A DNA stretch of 64,000 nucleotides, from positions 92,398-156,397 of the forward strand of contig JANQQM010000033.1 in assembly GCA_028289365.1 (NCBI GenBank), written 5' to 3'. Below the pieces are notes generated by a model. That model had not been told where the DNA came from. It saw only the letters and a program-made list of their open reading frames with translations, and made no database searches. Shown here piece after piece: positions 36,319-46,739 of the stretch. The translations under genes and the position numbers were made by a program. This DNA is from Salaquimonas sp. Lineage in GTDB: Bacteria > Pseudomonadota > Alphaproteobacteria > Rhizobiales > Rhizobiaceae. Within the stretch, counting starts at the first letter, position 1. Each line of letters begins with the position of its first letter.

Positions 36319-37263
36319 TTGCAACATATTCATCTGATTGAATCGTTTCTCGAAATGCTCAGCGCAGAACGTGGCGCAGCAGAAAACACGCTTTCTGCGT
36401 ATGAACGGGACCTTTCCTCCTATGCGGAACATCTTTCCGGCCGAGGCCATGATTTTCTGAAAGCATCGGCTGATGATATTCGCGACTATCTTTCCGGCCT
36501 TGAACGCTCGTCCATGGCGCCATCAACCCAGGCTAGGCATTTGTCCGCGATTCGCCAGTTTCACAAATTCCTTTTTGCCGAAGGCATTCGAGGTGACGAT
36601 CCGACGGGCCCAATCTCCAATCCGCGTCTCGGCAGACCACTCCCGAAGGTAATGTCCATCGAGGAGGTCAGCAGATTGCTCGAACTCGCGGAATCCGAAG
36701 CGCTGAGCGCAAAAGACACTGATGCTGCGATTGTAAGAGCCAAACGGCTCTATGCGCTCATCGAGATCCTGTATGCCTCCGGGATGCGTGTCAGTGAATT
36801 GGTTTCGTTACCGGCTAATGTCGCGAGGCACGGTCAACGCTTTCTTTCGATTTCGGGAAAAGGCAATAAAGAGCGTCTGGTACCCTTGTCAAAGCCTGCA
36901 TTGGCGGCGCTCGGAGATTGGTTGAAACTAAAAAAGACTCATAAGAAATATTCTGATTCACCCTACCTGTTTCCCGCAGGATCTGCGTCCGGCCATCTTA
37001 CCCGGCAAGCATTTGCCAGGGATCTAAAACGTCTAGCGGCAAGAGCGCATATTGATCCGGCTCGTTTGTCTCCCCATGTATTGCGCCACGCTTTTGCGAG
37101 TCATCTCCTCGCGAATGGTGCAGATCTGAGGGTAGTTCAGCAATTGCTTGGTCATTCGGACATATCCACAACGCAGATTTACACCCATGTACTGGAAGAA
37201 CGTTTGAAAAAACTGGTCACGGACCATCATCCCCTCGGAAAGGTGTCGCAAAATCGGGCATGA
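36319..37263 (+). CDS. xerD: tyrosine recombinase XerD
   Basis: The protein has 314 residues. The N-terminal SAM-like core-binding domain ([21 protein letters not shown]) is followed by the catalytic domain with the full R-K-H-R-H-Y set: [46 protein letters not shown]. It resolves chromosome dimers at dif with XerC. The start is a TTG at 36319; an ATG nearby at 36310 is out of frame. It is single-copy housekeeping, not a mobile-element integrase, judging from the aro/acc neighbours. Confidence 0.92.
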   Translation: MQHIHLIESFLEMLSAERGAAENTLSAYERDLSSYAEHLSGRGHDFLKASADDIRDYLSGLERSSMAPSTQARHLSAIRQFHKFLFAEGIRGDDPTGPISNPRLGRPLPKVMSIEEVSRLLELAESEALSAKDTDAAIVRAKRLYALIEILYASGMRVSELVSLPANVARHGQRFLSISGKGNKERLVPLSKPALAALGDWLKLKKTHKKYSDSPYLFPAGSASGHLTRQAFARDLKRLAARAHIDPARLSPHVLRHAFASHLLANGADLRVVQQLLGHSDISTTQIYTHVLEERLKKLVTDHHPLGKVSQNRA

Positions 37264-37427
37264 TGTGCATTGGATTGCCCAGTGATTGTTGCCCCACTTG
37301 CTGATGTTGAAACAAAGTTTGCAAAGCTTGACATTGAAACCGCCAAAAGCCAGTGTGCCCGCGATTTCCGGTCGGTTTCACCGTCCTTGGGGACACTTGT
37401 CGTTCTCCATATTTCATCAGGCAATTC

Positions 37428-38384
37428 ATGCGTAGTTATCTTGAGTTCGAAAAACCGGTGGCTGATCTTGAGGGCCGCGCCCATGAGTTGCGCAGCATGG
37501 CTCAGCAGGACAAGAATGTCGATCTGAGCCAGGAAATCGAGCGTTTGGAAGCCAAGGCGCGCGATACGCTTGCTGATCTGTATTCAAAGCTCACACCCTG
37601 GCACAAAACCCAGGTGGCCCGTCATCCCGACAGGCCGCATTTCAAGGATTACCTCTCGGCATTCATTACGGAATTCACGCCATTGGCGGGCGACCGGTAT
37701 TTTGCCGAGGATTACGCGGTTATTGCCGGATTAGGTAGGTTCGATGGCGAATCAGTGGCTGTCATCGGTCAGGAAAAGGGATCGGACACCGAATCCAGGT
37801 TGAAGCATAATTTTGGCATGGCGCGTCCCGAGGGGTACCGCAAAGCGGTTCGGATAATGGAGTTAGCCGACAGATTTTCGATCCCGTTGATCACCCTGGT
37901 CGATACCGCAGGTGCCTATCCGGGGGTGGGCGCGGAGGAGCGTGGGCAGGCCGAAGCGATTGCTCGCTCAACGGAGATGTCGCTCAGGATCGGAGTGCCG
38001 ATGATCTCCGTAATCATTGGTGAAGGTGGGTCAGGCGGTGCTATTGCGATAGCAACTGCCAACCGGGTCAACATGCTGGAACATGCAATCTATAGCGTGA
38101 TTTCGCCGGAAGCTGGTGCATCCATCCTTTGGCGTGATGCGACTCGGGCGCAGGATGTCGCAACCGCAATGAAAATCACCGCGCAGGACCTCAAAGAACT
38201 GGGCGTCATTGACGAGATAATTGCCGAACCGGTCGGGGGCGCACATCGTGGCCGCGAGGAAGTCATGGAAGCGACAGCGTCGATTATACGTTCGGATCTA
38301 AAGGAATTGTCAGGTTTGAGCCCCGAAGAACTGCGAACTCAGCGCAGAAACAAGTTTCTGGCGATTGGCCGCACTATTAGCTGA
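37428..38384 (+). CDS. accA: acetyl-CoA carboxylase carboxyltransferase subunit alpha
   Basis: The protein has 318 residues. The N-terminal [18 protein letters not shown] and the carboxyltransferase core ([50 protein letters not shown]) are diagnostic. With AccD it transfers carboxyl from biotin to acetyl-CoA, the first step of fatty-acid synthesis. I start at the ATG at 37428, the family start. xerD lies upstream on the same strand. Confidence 0.96.
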   Translation: MRSYLEFEKPVADLEGRAHELRSMAQQDKNVDLSQEIERLEAKARDTLADLYSKLTPWHKTQVARHPDRPHFKDYLSAFITEFTPLAGDRYFAEDYAVIAGLGRFDGESVAVIGQEKGSDTESRLKHNFGMARPEGYRKAVRIMELADRFSIPLITLVDTAGAYPGVGAEERGQAEAIARSTEMSLRIGVPMISVIIGEGGSGGAIAIATANRVNMLEHAIYSVISPEAGASILWRDATRAQDVATAMKITAQDLKELGVIDEIIAEPVGGAHRGREEVMEATASIIRSDLKELSGLSPEELRTQRRNKFLAIGRTIS

Positions 38385-38651
38385 TTCCGAACTACCCTAT
38401 CAGGCCCGAAATCGAAGCAAATATTCCGCGATCAGTACCCGGATTCCCCGAGTCTGGAGTCAGGCTTCAAATTTGGTCGAATTCGGGCTAAAATCCACAA
38501 TTACCTTTTTGTGATCCATTCGGGTGTATAATTGTAACCCAAATAGCGCCATAAAGTGGTAAGCTTTGCGCTAAATTTGGAATTTGTGTAAGGCAGCAAC
38601 GTAGGCAAAATTGCGAGCTGTGTAGGGCGTGCAGGCGGAATTTTCAGGACG

Positions 38652-39737
38652 ATGAAGAAATCTCGACACCTATTGAAAGCGAGTGTTTTGGTTCTCGCAT
38701 TGGCTGCCGCCGGGTGCCAGGGTGGTGTGAGCGAGTATTTTCCGAAAGCTGAAATGCCTGTTCCCGCAGAACTGGTCGAAGTGATGGAGACCAAGGGCAT
38801 GAGCCTCCAGTCGCCGATCATGATCCGGGTCTTCAAGGAAGAAAACGTCGCCGAGGTTTGGAAGAAGACCGATACTGCCCGATATGACAAGCTGGCGGAG
38901 TATGAAATCTGCAAATGGTCGGGCAAGCTAGGGCCCAAATTCAAGGAAGGTGACCGCCAGGCACCGGAAGGTTTTTATACGATCAAGCCCTGGCAGATGA
39001 ATCCAAAATCCGAGTATTACCTGGCATTCAATCTCGGGTTTCCCAATGCATATGATCGTGCGCACAAGCGTACGGGCTCGCATCTGATGATGCATGGAGC
39101 CTGTTCGTCAGCGGGTTGCTATTCCATGACCGATGAAAATATCGGTGTGATTTTTGCCCTGGCGCGTGACGCCTTCGATGGTGGCCAGGAAGACTTTCAG
39201 GTTCAGGCCTTCCCATTTCGGATGACGCCCGAAAACATGGCGCGCCACAAGGAAGACGAACATTTCGAATTCTGGAAAATGCTCAAAGAAGGGTATGACC
39301 ATTTCGAAATCACACGAATTCCGCCGAAGGTAGATGTCTGCGACAAGCGGTATGTCTTCAATCAGGAAGCGGAGGAGGGCAAGGTGTTCAAGGCGACCGA
39401 TGCCTGTCCGCCAATGGCAATGCCCGACAGTCTGTCCCTTGCCTATTCGGAAAAACTGTCAAAAGACGAGGAAGTTTTCCGGCAGGTTCTGAAAAAGCAG
39501 AATATCCGCGCGGCCTGGAAGGGTGAAGAAGTTGCGCCGGCTGAGGAAATCAAGGAAGCGTCGCTGGCGACTGATCCAACCGCGCCGGGTGTGACCGCAC
39601 CGGTCACCATAGATGGCGAGCGGGTAATTACCGACTATCCCGGTGGTGTTCCCATCCCGACAAAACCGGACCGGCCGGAACCGGTTGCAGAACCAAAGTC
39701 TTCAGGGTTCTTGAGCTGGTTGCGCGGCAAGAGCTAA
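38652..39737 (+). CDS. L,D-transpeptidase family lipoprotein (YafK-like)
   Basis: The protein has 361 residues. The lipoprotein signal MKKSRHLLKASVLVLALAAAGC gives Cys22 as the lipidation site. The YkuD domain is in the middle with catalytic HGACSSAGCYSM near residue 150 (His, Ser-x-Gly-Cys). The C-terminal 70 residues are rich in Pro, Glu and Ala and probably disordered. YafK-type enzymes cut or form links between peptidoglycan and outer-membrane proteins. About 267 bases separate it from accA, and I see no gene in that gap. It converges on secA. Confidence 0.9.
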   Translation: MKKSRHLLKASVLVLALAAAGCQGGVSEYFPKAEMPVPAELVEVMETKGMSLQSPIMIRVFKEENVAEVWKKTDTARYDKLAEYEICKWSGKLGPKFKEGDRQAPEGFYTIKPWQMNPKSEYYLAFNLGFPNAYDRAHKRTGSHLMMHGACSSAGCYSMTDENIGVIFALARDAFDGGQEDFQVQAFPFRMTPENMARHKEDEHFEFWKMLKEGYDHFEITRIPPKVDVCDKRYVFNQEAEEGKVFKATDACPPMAMPDSLSLAYSEKLSKDEEVFRQVLKKQNIRAAWKGEEVAPAEEIKEASLATDPTAPGVTAPVTIDGERVITDYPGGVPIPTKPDRPEPVAEPKSSGFLSWLRGKS

Positions 39738-39792
39738 CCGGCCGTACCGATATTCGGTCAACCCAGCTCGTTAAATTTCCAGATCCCACCAA

Positions 39793-42525
39793 TTACGTGA
39801 ATTTGCCGTGGCAATGCTTGTATTTTTTGCCCGAGCCGCAGGGGCAAAGCTCGTTTCGGCCAACCTTGCCCCAGGTTTCAGGATTGTTTGGATCCCGGTC
39901 CTCAGGTGCGACCTGATTGTTAGTGATTGGAGCGAAAGCCTGCGCAGTTGCACCGGCATCAGCGTCGCCGTCCATCGCTGCGGCTGAAGGATGGCTGGCC
40001 TCCATTTCCAGTTGCTCGGGTTCCGGCTCTTCTGCTGCTTGCTGAACAACCTCGACACGCATCATCTGTGCTGTGACCGCCTGGCGCATATTGGCAAGCA
40101 GGCTTTGAAACAACTCAAAACTTTCCGATTTATACTCGTTCAGCGGATCGCGCTGTGCATAGCCCCGGAACCCGACGACATTACGCAAGTGATCCAGGTT
40201 GACCAGGTGCTCGCGCCACAGATGGTCGAGCGTCTGCAACACAATTGATTTTTGAACATATTTTGTAATTTCAGGTCCGAAGCGATCGGCGCGTTCCTTG
40301 GCGGCCTTGTCGGCGTGTTCTGTCAGGCGCTCGCGCATTCCCTCATTGTCGAACCCTTCTTCGGCGGCCCATTCCACGACAGGTAAATCGAGGTTCAAGA
40401 ACTGGGTTGTCTGCTCCTTCAGTCCTTCAACATCCCATTGTTCGGAATATGCCTTTTCCGGCATGTTCTTTTCGACAATGTCCTCGATAACCTCATGGCG
40501 CATGTCATCGACAATTTCGTCGATATCCTCGCCTTTCATCAAATCAATGCGCTGCTCAAAGATCACCTTACGCTGATCATTCATGACGTCATCGAATTTC
40601 AGCAGGTTTTTTCGGATATCGAAGTTGCGGGCTTCCACTTTCTTCTGGGCTTTTTCAAGCGCCTTGTTGATCCAGGGATGGACGATCGCCTCGTCTTCCT
40701 GCAATCCCAACTTCTGCAGCATGCCATCCATTCTTTCTGACCCGAAGATACGCATCAGGTCGTCCTGCAGGGACAAGAAGAATTTTGAATGACCCGGATC
40801 GCCCTGACGACCAGAACGTCCGCGAAGCTGATTGTCGATCCGACGGCTCTCGTGGCGCTCGGTGCCAATGACATAAAGCCCGCCAGCTTCCAAAGCCTTT
40901 GCTTTCAAATCGGCAATCTCGGCAAGGATTTTTGCTTCCTTTTCATCATACTTCTTGCCGGGTTTGACATCAGCCAATTCGTGCTCGACGCGCATGTCGG
41001 CATTGCCGCCAAGCTGGATATCGGTACCGCGTCCGGCCATGTTGGTGGCAATGGTAATGGCCCCAGGAACGCCTGCCTGGGCGATGATGAAGGCTTCCTG
41101 TTCATGGTACCGGGCGTTCAGAACCTGAAAATCCTTAATACCGTCCTTCCTCAGCCGTTCGGCGAGCATCTCGGACTTCTCAATTGAGGTGGTGCCGACG
41201 AGAACAGGTTGGTTCCTTTCCCGACACTCGCGAATGAGGTGGACGATGGCACGGAATTTTTCCTCCGCGGTTCGATACACCTCGTCGTCGTCGTCAATTC
41301 TGGCAACGGCAACGTTTGTCGGGATGTCGACGACCTCGAGACCGTAAATATCCATGAATTCCTCGGCTTCGGTCATTGCCGTACCCGTCATGCCTGCAAG
41401 CTTGTCGTAGAGCCGGAAGTAGTTTTGGAATGTGATTGATGCGAAGGTCTGGTTCTCGGGCTGGATCGTGACGCCTTCCTTGGCTTCCAGTGCCTGGTGC
41501 TGACCTTCCGAATACCGCCGGCCCGGCATCATCCTGCCGGTGAACTCGTCGATGATGACAATTTCGTCGTTGCGGACGATATAGTCCTTGTCCTTCTGGA
41601 AGAGCTTGTGGGCCTTCAATGCGTTGTTGATGTGATGGACGACGGCGACGTTTTCCACATCGTAAAGGGAATCACCCTTGAGTAGGCCCGCCTCGCGCAA
41701 CCGTTCCTCCAGTTTCTCATTGCCGTCATCGGTGAAGGTTACCGAACGTTGTTTTTCATCGAGTTCATAATCGGCCTCGTCAATTCCGGGGATGAAGTCA
41801 TTAATCGTCACATACAGGTCCGACTTGTCGTCGATCGGTCCGGAAATGATCAGCGGGGTTCGGGCCTCGTCCACGAGAATGGAATCGACCTCATCGACGA
41901 TGGCGTAGTTATGACCGCGCTGGACCATTGATTCGAGATCGAACTTCATGTTGTCGCGCAGGTAATCAAATCCGAATTCGTTGTTTGTGCCGTAGGTGAT
42001 GTCGCAAGCATAGGCTTCGCGGCGAGCGTCATCTTCGATGCCATGAACAATGACACCTGTGGTCAGACCCAGGAAGGAATAGATTTTCCCCATCCATTCC
42101 GCGTCGCGCTTTGCCAGATAGTCGTTGACGGTGACGACATGCGTGCCTTTGCCTTCCAGCGCGTTCAAATATACCGGCAGCGTTGCGACCAGCGTCTTGC
42201 CTTCGCCGGTGCGCATTTCCGAGATTTTCCCTTCATGCAAAATCATGCCGCCGATCAGCTGGACATCAAAATGACGCATGCCAAGGGCCCGCTTTGATGC
42301 TTCGCGAACGACCGCAAATGCGGGTTCAAGGATGTCATCCAGCTTCGTGCCTTCGGCCAGCTGCTCTCGGAAAAATTCCGTTTTGGCGCGCAGCTCATCA
42401 TCGGAAAGCGCTTCCATTTCGCTTTCGAGCGCGTTGATTGCATCAACCCTCGGCTGAAGCGCCTTGATCTGGCGATCATTTGCTGAGCCGAGAACCTTAC
42501 GTGCGATGCCACTAAATATGCCCAT
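39793..42525 (-). CDS. secA: preprotein translocase ATPase SecA
   Basis: The protein has 910 residues. Walker [12 protein letters not shown] starts near residue 104 and [20 protein letters not shown] follows. The C-terminal zinc-binding tail is [14 protein letters not shown], which binds SecB and phospholipid. It drives export through SecYEG. It is divergent from a secreted parvulin gene; a candidate promoter lies at 42660-42688. Confidence 0.97.
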   Translation of the reverse strand: MGIFSGIARKVLGSANDRQIKALQPRVDAINALESEMEALSDDELRAKTEFFREQLAEGTKLDDILEPAFAVVREASKRALGMRHFDVQLIGGMILHEGKISEMRTGEGKTLVATLPVYLNALEGKGTHVVTVNDYLAKRDAEWMGKIYSFLGLTTGVIVHGIEDDARREAYACDITYGTNNEFGFDYLRDNMKFDLESMVQRGHNYAIVDEVDSILVDEARTPLIISGPIDDKSDLYVTINDFIPGIDEADYELDEKQRSVTFTDDGNEKLEERLREAGLLKGDSLYDVENVAVVHHINNALKAHKLFQKDKDYIVRNDEIVIIDEFTGRMMPGRRYSEGQHQALEAKEGVTIQPENQTFASITFQNYFRLYDKLAGMTGTAMTEAEEFMDIYGLEVVDIPTNVAVARIDDDDEVYRTAEEKFRAIVHLIRECRERNQPVLVGTTSIEKSEMLAERLRKDGIKDFQVLNARYHEQEAFIIAQAGVPGAITIATNMAGRGTDIQLGGNADMRVEHELADVKPGKKYDEKEAKILAEIADLKAKALEAGGLYVIGTERHESRRIDNQLRGRSGRQGDPGHSKFFLSLQDDLMRIFGSERMDGMLQKLGLQEDEAIVHPWINKALEKAQKKVEARNFDIRKNLLKFDDVMNDQRKVIFEQRIDLMKGEDIDEIVDDMRHEVIEDIVEKNMPEKAYSEQWDVEGLKEQTTQFLNLDLPVVEWAAEEGFDNEGMRERLTEHADKAAKERADRFGPEITKYVQKSIVLQTLDHLWREHLVNLDHLRNVVGFRGYAQRDPLNEYKSESFELFQSLLANMRQAVTAQMMRVEVVQQAAEEPEPEQLEMEASHPSAAAMDGDADAGATAQAFAPITNNQVAPEDRDPNNPETWGKVGRNELCPCGSGKKYKHCHGKFT

Positions 42526-42659
42526 TGAGGCCTCTTATTCTTTTGCTCATGTACCAAAGAGCGAGATATCAGACAGGTCGAGCCGTTGATGAAGCTGCCA
42601 GATTGTAAACTTATTGTTTTGTAATGAGCAGGATCAGTTCTGGACGCCGGGTTTCAGGA

Positions 42660-42688
42660 CAGATAAGAGGGGGCAAAAGGGTTGTCAA
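42660..42688 (-). promoter_or_regulatory. candidate sigma-70 promoter of secA
   Basis: On the minus strand TTGACA (42688-42683) is followed after 17 bases by TATCTG (42665-42660). Transcription would begin near 42653, leaving a secA leader of about 128 bases. The -35 is perfect and the -10 is weak. Confidence 0.45.
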
Positions 42689-42782
42689 CGCCATCAAGGG
42701 ACGCATCTAATCAAGTCTTCGCGTCTTAATTAATGCGATCGACCGCCATACTGGGAATTCTGACACTGTAAAGGGAACAGAA

Positions 42783-43661
42783 ATGAAGTATTTTGGCCAA
42801 AGCCAGGGGATCAAGAAAATCCTCAAAACTACGACCGTCGTCGCATTTTCGATTTGCATGACGACCATGACATTTCAAAGCGCTCAGGCGCAGCAATCTG
42901 TTATTGCAAAGATAGACGGTGTGGACATTACCGAGCAGGATCTTGCATTTGCCGAAGGTGATCTCGCCACCCAGTTCAGGCAGGTTCCCGAAGCACAGCG
43001 CAAGGCTGCCATTTTGAACGCGCTGATCGACATCAAGGTCCTTGCAAAAGCGGCCGAAGCTGCAGGCATGGCAGAGGACGATGCGTTCAAATCACGGATG
43101 CAGTTTCTGCGGGATCGTGCCCTTCACAATAGTTATTTCCAGAAGAATGCGCTTGAAGCGGTGACCGATGAGGAAGTGCGCGAGCGGTATGACAAGGAAG
43201 TCGCCGCCATGGAGAAAACGGAAGAAGTACGTGCGCGTCATATTCTGGTAAAGACCGAGGAAGAAGCCCAGCAAATCATCAAGGATATCGAGGCGGGCGG
43301 TGATTTTGCCGAAATTGCCAAGGAAAAGTCGACTGGTCCCAGCGGACCCCAAGGCGGTGATTTGGGCTTTTTCGCCAAAGGTCAGATGGTTCCGGAATTT
43401 GACACTGTCGTATTTGGACTGGCAGACGGCGAGCTGGGCACGGAGCCGGTAAAGACCCAGTTTGGCTGGCATGTGATCAAGCGCGAGGAAAGCCGCGTGC
43501 AGGAACCTCCGGCATTTGATGCCGCCAAGGATGCCGTTCGGCAGATTGTGCTGCGGGAAAAATATGCCAATCTCATCAAGGATTCCCGCGCTGACGTAGA
43601 AATCGAGGTAGTCGACGAAGACCTGAAAAAACAGCTCGAAGGTATCGTGCCCGCGCAATGA
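42783..43661 (+). CDS. exported parvulin-type peptidylprolyl isomerase
   Basis: The protein has 292 residues. A long signal peptide ends after QSAQA near residue 36. A SurA/PpiC-like N-terminal helical part (VIAKIDGVDITEQDL onward) is followed by a PpiC rotamase domain (VRARHILVKTEEEAQQII, STGPSGPQGGDLGFF, VKTQFGWHVIKREE). It assists folding of exported proteins in the periplasm. It is divergent from secA and followed 21 bases later by argJ. Confidence 0.92.
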   Translation: MKYFGQSQGIKKILKTTTVVAFSICMTTMTFQSAQAQQSVIAKIDGVDITEQDLAFAEGDLATQFRQVPEAQRKAAILNALIDIKVLAKAAEAAGMAEDDAFKSRMQFLRDRALHNSYFQKNALEAVTDEEVRERYDKEVAAMEKTEEVRARHILVKTEEEAQQIIKDIEAGGDFAEIAKEKSTGPSGPQGGDLGFFAKGQMVPEFDTVVFGLADGELGTEPVKTQFGWHVIKREESRVQEPPAFDAAKDAVRQIVLREKYANLIKDSRADVEIEVVDEDLKKQLEGIVPAQ

Positions 43662-43682
43662 GGGTGCGCTGTCTGACCTGAC

Positions 43683-44906
43683 ATGCATACCAAGAAATCG
43701 CCTCTTGCTCCTGAAACCTATCCAGACATGCCGGAAATTCCCGGCGTCCGGATAGGAAGCATTGAGGCTGGAATCAAATATCAGGGCAAACGTGATCTGA
43801 CAGCATTCTTGTTTGACAAGCCGGCCCAGGTGGCGGGCGTGTTGACCCGGTCAAAGTGCCCGTCTGCTCCAATTGATTGGTGTCGCAAGATGCTGCCGGC
43901 TGGCAAAGCGCGTTGCCTGATCGTAAATTCCGGCAATGCGAATGCCTTTACCGGCGCAAAGGGTCTCCGCAGCGTCAAACTTACCGCAGAGGCAGCCTCT
44001 GAAGCGTTTGGCTGTGAAGCGGAAGAGACCTTCATTGCCTCTACCGGTGTCATTGGCGAACCGCTCGACGTGTCGGGTTTTTCGGCAAAGCTCGAAGAAA
44101 TTGCCGATAGCGCAAATGGAGATGGCTGGTTCGATGCGGCCTGCGCCATCATGACGACGGATACCTATCCGAAGTTGGCGACCACTTCATTCAAAGTGGA
44201 CGGAGTAGATTACATATTGAACGGGATTGCCAAAGGTTCTGGCATGATCGCGCCGGATATGGCGACCATGCTGGCATTTCTGGTTACTGACATGCCGATA
44301 TCCAGCACTGATCTTCAGCGGTTGTTATCGGCTGAAATCAAGAACAGCTTCAATGCAATTACGGTCGATGGTGATACCTCAACCAGTGACGCAGTTCTGT
44401 TGTTCTCTTGCGGTGATCCGAGTGACGCCGAAGTTTCGCAATCAAAGCAGGGTTCGTTCCGGAAGGCGCTGAAAAAGGTGCTGCATGAACTTGCCATGCA
44501 TGTTGTTCGCGACGGTGAGGGCGCAAGCAAGCATGTGGAAATCACCGTGACCGGCGCAAAGTCGAAAAATTCTGCGCGCAAGATTGCCCTGTCCATTGCA
44601 AACTCGCCCCTCGTCAAGACGGCAATTGCCGGAGAGGATGCAAATTGGGGACGAATTATCATGGCGGTCGGCAAGGCAGGTGAACCGGCTGATCGGGACA
44701 AGCTTTCTGTCTGGTTTGGTGATATCCTCGTAGCCAGCGATGGTGAGCGCGACCAAAATTACAGTGAGGAAGATGCCTCCGCCGTCATGCAGCAGGAATA
44801 TGTGCCTATCATCGTTGATCTCGGGATCGGCAATGGACGCTCAACAGTCTGGACCTGCGACTTTACTTCGGACTATATTTCCATCAACGCCGATTATCGC
44901 AGCTAA
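43683..44906 (+). CDS. argJ: bifunctional glutamate N-acetyltransferase/amino-acid acetyltransferase ArgJ
   Basis: The protein has 407 residues. The self-cleavage site is in [16 protein letters not shown], where the Thr of ATML becomes the N-terminal nucleophile of the beta chain. Other family blocks are [11 protein letters not shown] and [14 protein letters not shown]. It transfers acetyl from N-acetylornithine to glutamate in the cyclic arginine pathway. It follows the parvulin gene and precedes a GNAT gene, all on the plus strand. Confidence 0.96.
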   Translation: MHTKKSPLAPETYPDMPEIPGVRIGSIEAGIKYQGKRDLTAFLFDKPAQVAGVLTRSKCPSAPIDWCRKMLPAGKARCLIVNSGNANAFTGAKGLRSVKLTAEAASEAFGCEAEETFIASTGVIGEPLDVSGFSAKLEEIADSANGDGWFDAACAIMTTDTYPKLATTSFKVDGVDYILNGIAKGSGMIAPDMATMLAFLVTDMPISSTDLQRLLSAEIKNSFNAITVDGDTSTSDAVLLFSCGDPSDAEVSQSKQGSFRKALKKVLHELAMHVVRDGEGASKHVEITVTGAKSKNSARKIALSIANSPLVKTAIAGEDANWGRIIMAVGKAGEPADRDKLSVWFGDILVASDGERDQNYSEEDASAVMQQEYVPIIVDLGIGNGRSTVWTCDFTSDYISINADYRS

Positions 44907-44923
44907 ACCAGAAAGATGCGACT

Positions 44924-45709
44924 TTGATAATTCGGCCTGATCAAGAAAACCGGAAACCGGACCTTGCCGGTGTGAGACGAATGGAAGCGGTGAGTTTCCG
45001 TTCCTTCCCATCGACGGTTATCCATTATGACGGGACCTGGGCAATCAGGCTCACGGCAGGGCATCCTGCCAAGCGGTTGAACTCGGTCAATCCACTGGAT
45101 CCCAGGGACGTCTCCGATCTGGAAAAACGTCTTGAACTGGCAAGAAGGCGTTTTGAAAGCTATGGCCGCGAATTGGTCTTCCGGCAGACGCCGCTGGCGC
45201 CAAGGCAATTGGACGAACTGCTCGATGCGGCGAAATGGGAAACGTTTGATGACAGTATGGTCATGGCCGCCTCCATTGAAGAGATGGATTTGAGCAGTGC
45301 TGTCGATCGTGTGCCCCTGGCTGACATTGGCCGCTGGGTTGATTGTTTCCTGAAACTGTCTGGCGAACCAAAAGATCGCAAACCAGGCATGGTCGAGGTG
45401 CTCTCGGTTACCCAACCGAAAGTCGGTCTGTTTGTCGAAGAGAGGTCGACGGGAGAGGTTTTGGGATCAGTCAGATGTGTCGTAGATGGTGACCTTGCCG
45501 GCCTGTTCGAGATTGAAACCAATCCGAAATTCAGAAGAAAGGGCCACGCATCAAAGCTGATGAAAAGTGCGTTGAAATGGGCGGTCTCGCAAGGTGCACG
45601 GATCTCCTGGTTGCAGGTTGTTGCCGATAATGAGCCGGCAATTTCTCTCTATGAGAAGTTCGGTTTTCAAGAGATTTACACCTATTCCTATCGAAGGCAG
45701 GCCCAGTGA
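44924..45709 (+). CDS. GNAT family N-acetyltransferase
   Basis: The protein has about 261 residues. The C-terminal GNAT domain shows the acetyl-CoA loop in ETNPKFRRKGHASKLMKSAL and the terminal NEPAISLYEKFGFQE block. The N-terminal 120 residues are a second, divergent GNAT-like or accessory half. The start is uncertain: TTG at 44924, or ATG at 44981. Substrate is unknown. It ends overlapping mutT by three bases, and the neighbours argJ and mutT do not define its role. Confidence 0.8.
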   Translation: MIIRPDQENRKPDLAGVRRMEAVSFRSFPSTVIHYDGTWAIRLTAGHPAKRLNSVNPLDPRDVSDLEKRLELARRRFESYGRELVFRQTPLAPRQLDELLDAAKWETFDDSMVMAASIEEMDLSSAVDRVPLADIGRWVDCFLKLSGEPKDRKPGMVEVLSVTQPKVGLFVEERSTGEVLGSVRCVVDGDLAGLFEIETNPKFRRKGHASKLMKSALKWAVSQGARISWLQVVADNEPAISLYEKFGFQEIYTYSYRRQAQ

Positions 45710-46104
45710 AAATTCTGCTCGTAAGTGCCTGCGCGCTCATTGATGCCGACAATCGTGTGCTGATTGCGCAAAGACCGGAACACAAAAGCCTGGGTGGGTT
45801 GTGGGAATTTCCCGGTGGCAAGGTCGAGGAAGGAGAGTCTCCCGAAGACTGTTTGATTAGGGAGTTAAAGGAAGAGCTGGATATCACGACCTGGGAAAGT
45901 TGTCTGGCACCGCTGACATTTGCAAGCCACAGCTATGAGGATTTTCATCTCCTTATGCCCTTATTTGTCTGTCGCAAGTGGGAGGGTAACGCGCATGCCA
46001 GGGAACATGCCAGGGTGAAATGGGTCCGGCCACAACGCCTGAGAGAGTACAAAATGCCGCCGGCTGATGCACCTTTGATACCAGCGTTAATCGATCTTTT
46101 ATAA
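45706..46104 (+). CDS. mutT: 8-oxo-dGTP diphosphatase MutT (Nudix)
   Basis: The protein has 132 residues. The Nudix box GGKVEEGESPEDCLIRELKEEL near residue 40 matches Gx5Ex7REuxEExGu closely, the final position being Leu-Asp. It hydrolyses oxidised dGTP to avoid AT-to-CG mutations. The GTG start at 45706 overlaps the previous TGA, so it is coupled to the GNAT gene. Confidence 0.88.
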   Translation: MKILLVSACALIDADNRVLIAQRPEHKSLGGLWEFPGGKVEEGESPEDCLIRELKEELDITTWESCLAPLTFASHSYEDFHLLMPLFVCRKWEGNAHAREHARVKWVRPQRLREYKMPPADAPLIPALIDLL

Positions 46105-46170
46105 ATTTGCTTCAATTTTAACGTTCTTATGTTTGGCGGGATTGCCCAGCCAGGAAACAGGAGAACGGTT

Positions 46171-46473
46171 ATGATATTCAACGTGGAAAATCGCGTGGCT
46201 GATGCTGGGTTGCCGGTTCAGGAAAGCAGCGACAAGGGCGCGATCAAGACTGCGATCGTATTTGCGGCGATCGGCATGGGCCTGGCCGTATTGGTGGCTC
46301 CAACCTTGCACAACACAGTCTCTTCCTATGCTCAATATCAGGGTGTGGATCGTTTTCAGACCGGCTCGGTTCAACGCGGTGACCGCTACACAATTCGCAA
46401 AAGCGTACTTTCAGCGGGAACCGAGAGAATTTGTGAAAAGCGCCATTCTTCAGCTTGCTTAGAAAATAAGTAA
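46171..46473 (+). CDS. small single-span membrane protein next to Flp pilin
   Basis: The protein has 100 residues. One hydrophobic segment (IKTAIVFAAIGMGLAVLVA, about residues 29-47) is followed by a polar tail containing GVDRFQTGSVQRGDRYTIRKSVL and two cysteines near the end. The ATG at 46171 has CAGGAG upstream; a longer frame from 46129 is less likely. I do not recognise the family. It is followed after 93 bases by a Flp-type pilin gene, so it could be a pseudopilin or accessory factor, but its N-terminus lacks a prepilin cleavage motif. Confidence 0.6.
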   Translation: MIFNVENRVADAGLPVQESSDKGAIKTAIVFAAIGMGLAVLVAPTLHNTVSSYAQYQGVDRFQTGSVQRGDRYTIRKSVLSAGTERICEKRHSSACLENK

Positions 46474-46566
46474 CTCTACCAACGGTTCACATTCCGGAAA
46501 CCATACCCGTTAACCGGCATGAAATTCCGCTGCGGTAGATTGGGCACAATAACGCCGATACCGACG

Positions 46567-46731
46567 ATGGAGAGTATCTTGTTTTACAGATTTCTGCGGG
46601 ACCAATCAGGTTCGACTGCGATCGAATACGGTTTGATAGCGACTTTGATTGTTTCGGTAATCATTGGCGGTATCACTGCAGTTGGTAATTCCTCCGTATT
46701 GACCCTGGATAATGTATCCAACCAGTTCTAA
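46567..46731 (+). CDS. Flp/Fap-type pilin
   Basis: The protein has 54 residues. The sequence runs RDQSGSTAIEYGLIATLIVSVIIGG, the Flp signature: a Gly before the cleavage site, then a Glu-Tyr pair five residues in and a hydrophobic helix. It would be processed by a TadV/CpaA prepilin peptidase and assembled by the Tad machine. No other tad/cpa gene lies in the window, so this pilin is orphaned here. I start at the ATG at 46567 after a GATGGAGAG-like purine stretch; a frame from 46519 is longer. Confidence 0.85.
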   Translation: MESILFYRFLRDQSGSTAIEYGLIATLIVSVIIGGITAVGNSSVLTLDNVSNQF

Positions 46732-46739
46732 TTCGGGAC

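Noticed and set aside
36319..37263. Integrase of a mobile element
   Set aside because: Catalytic and length features fit XerD, the neighbours are aro and acc housekeeping genes, and no attachment repeats or phage genes are nearby.
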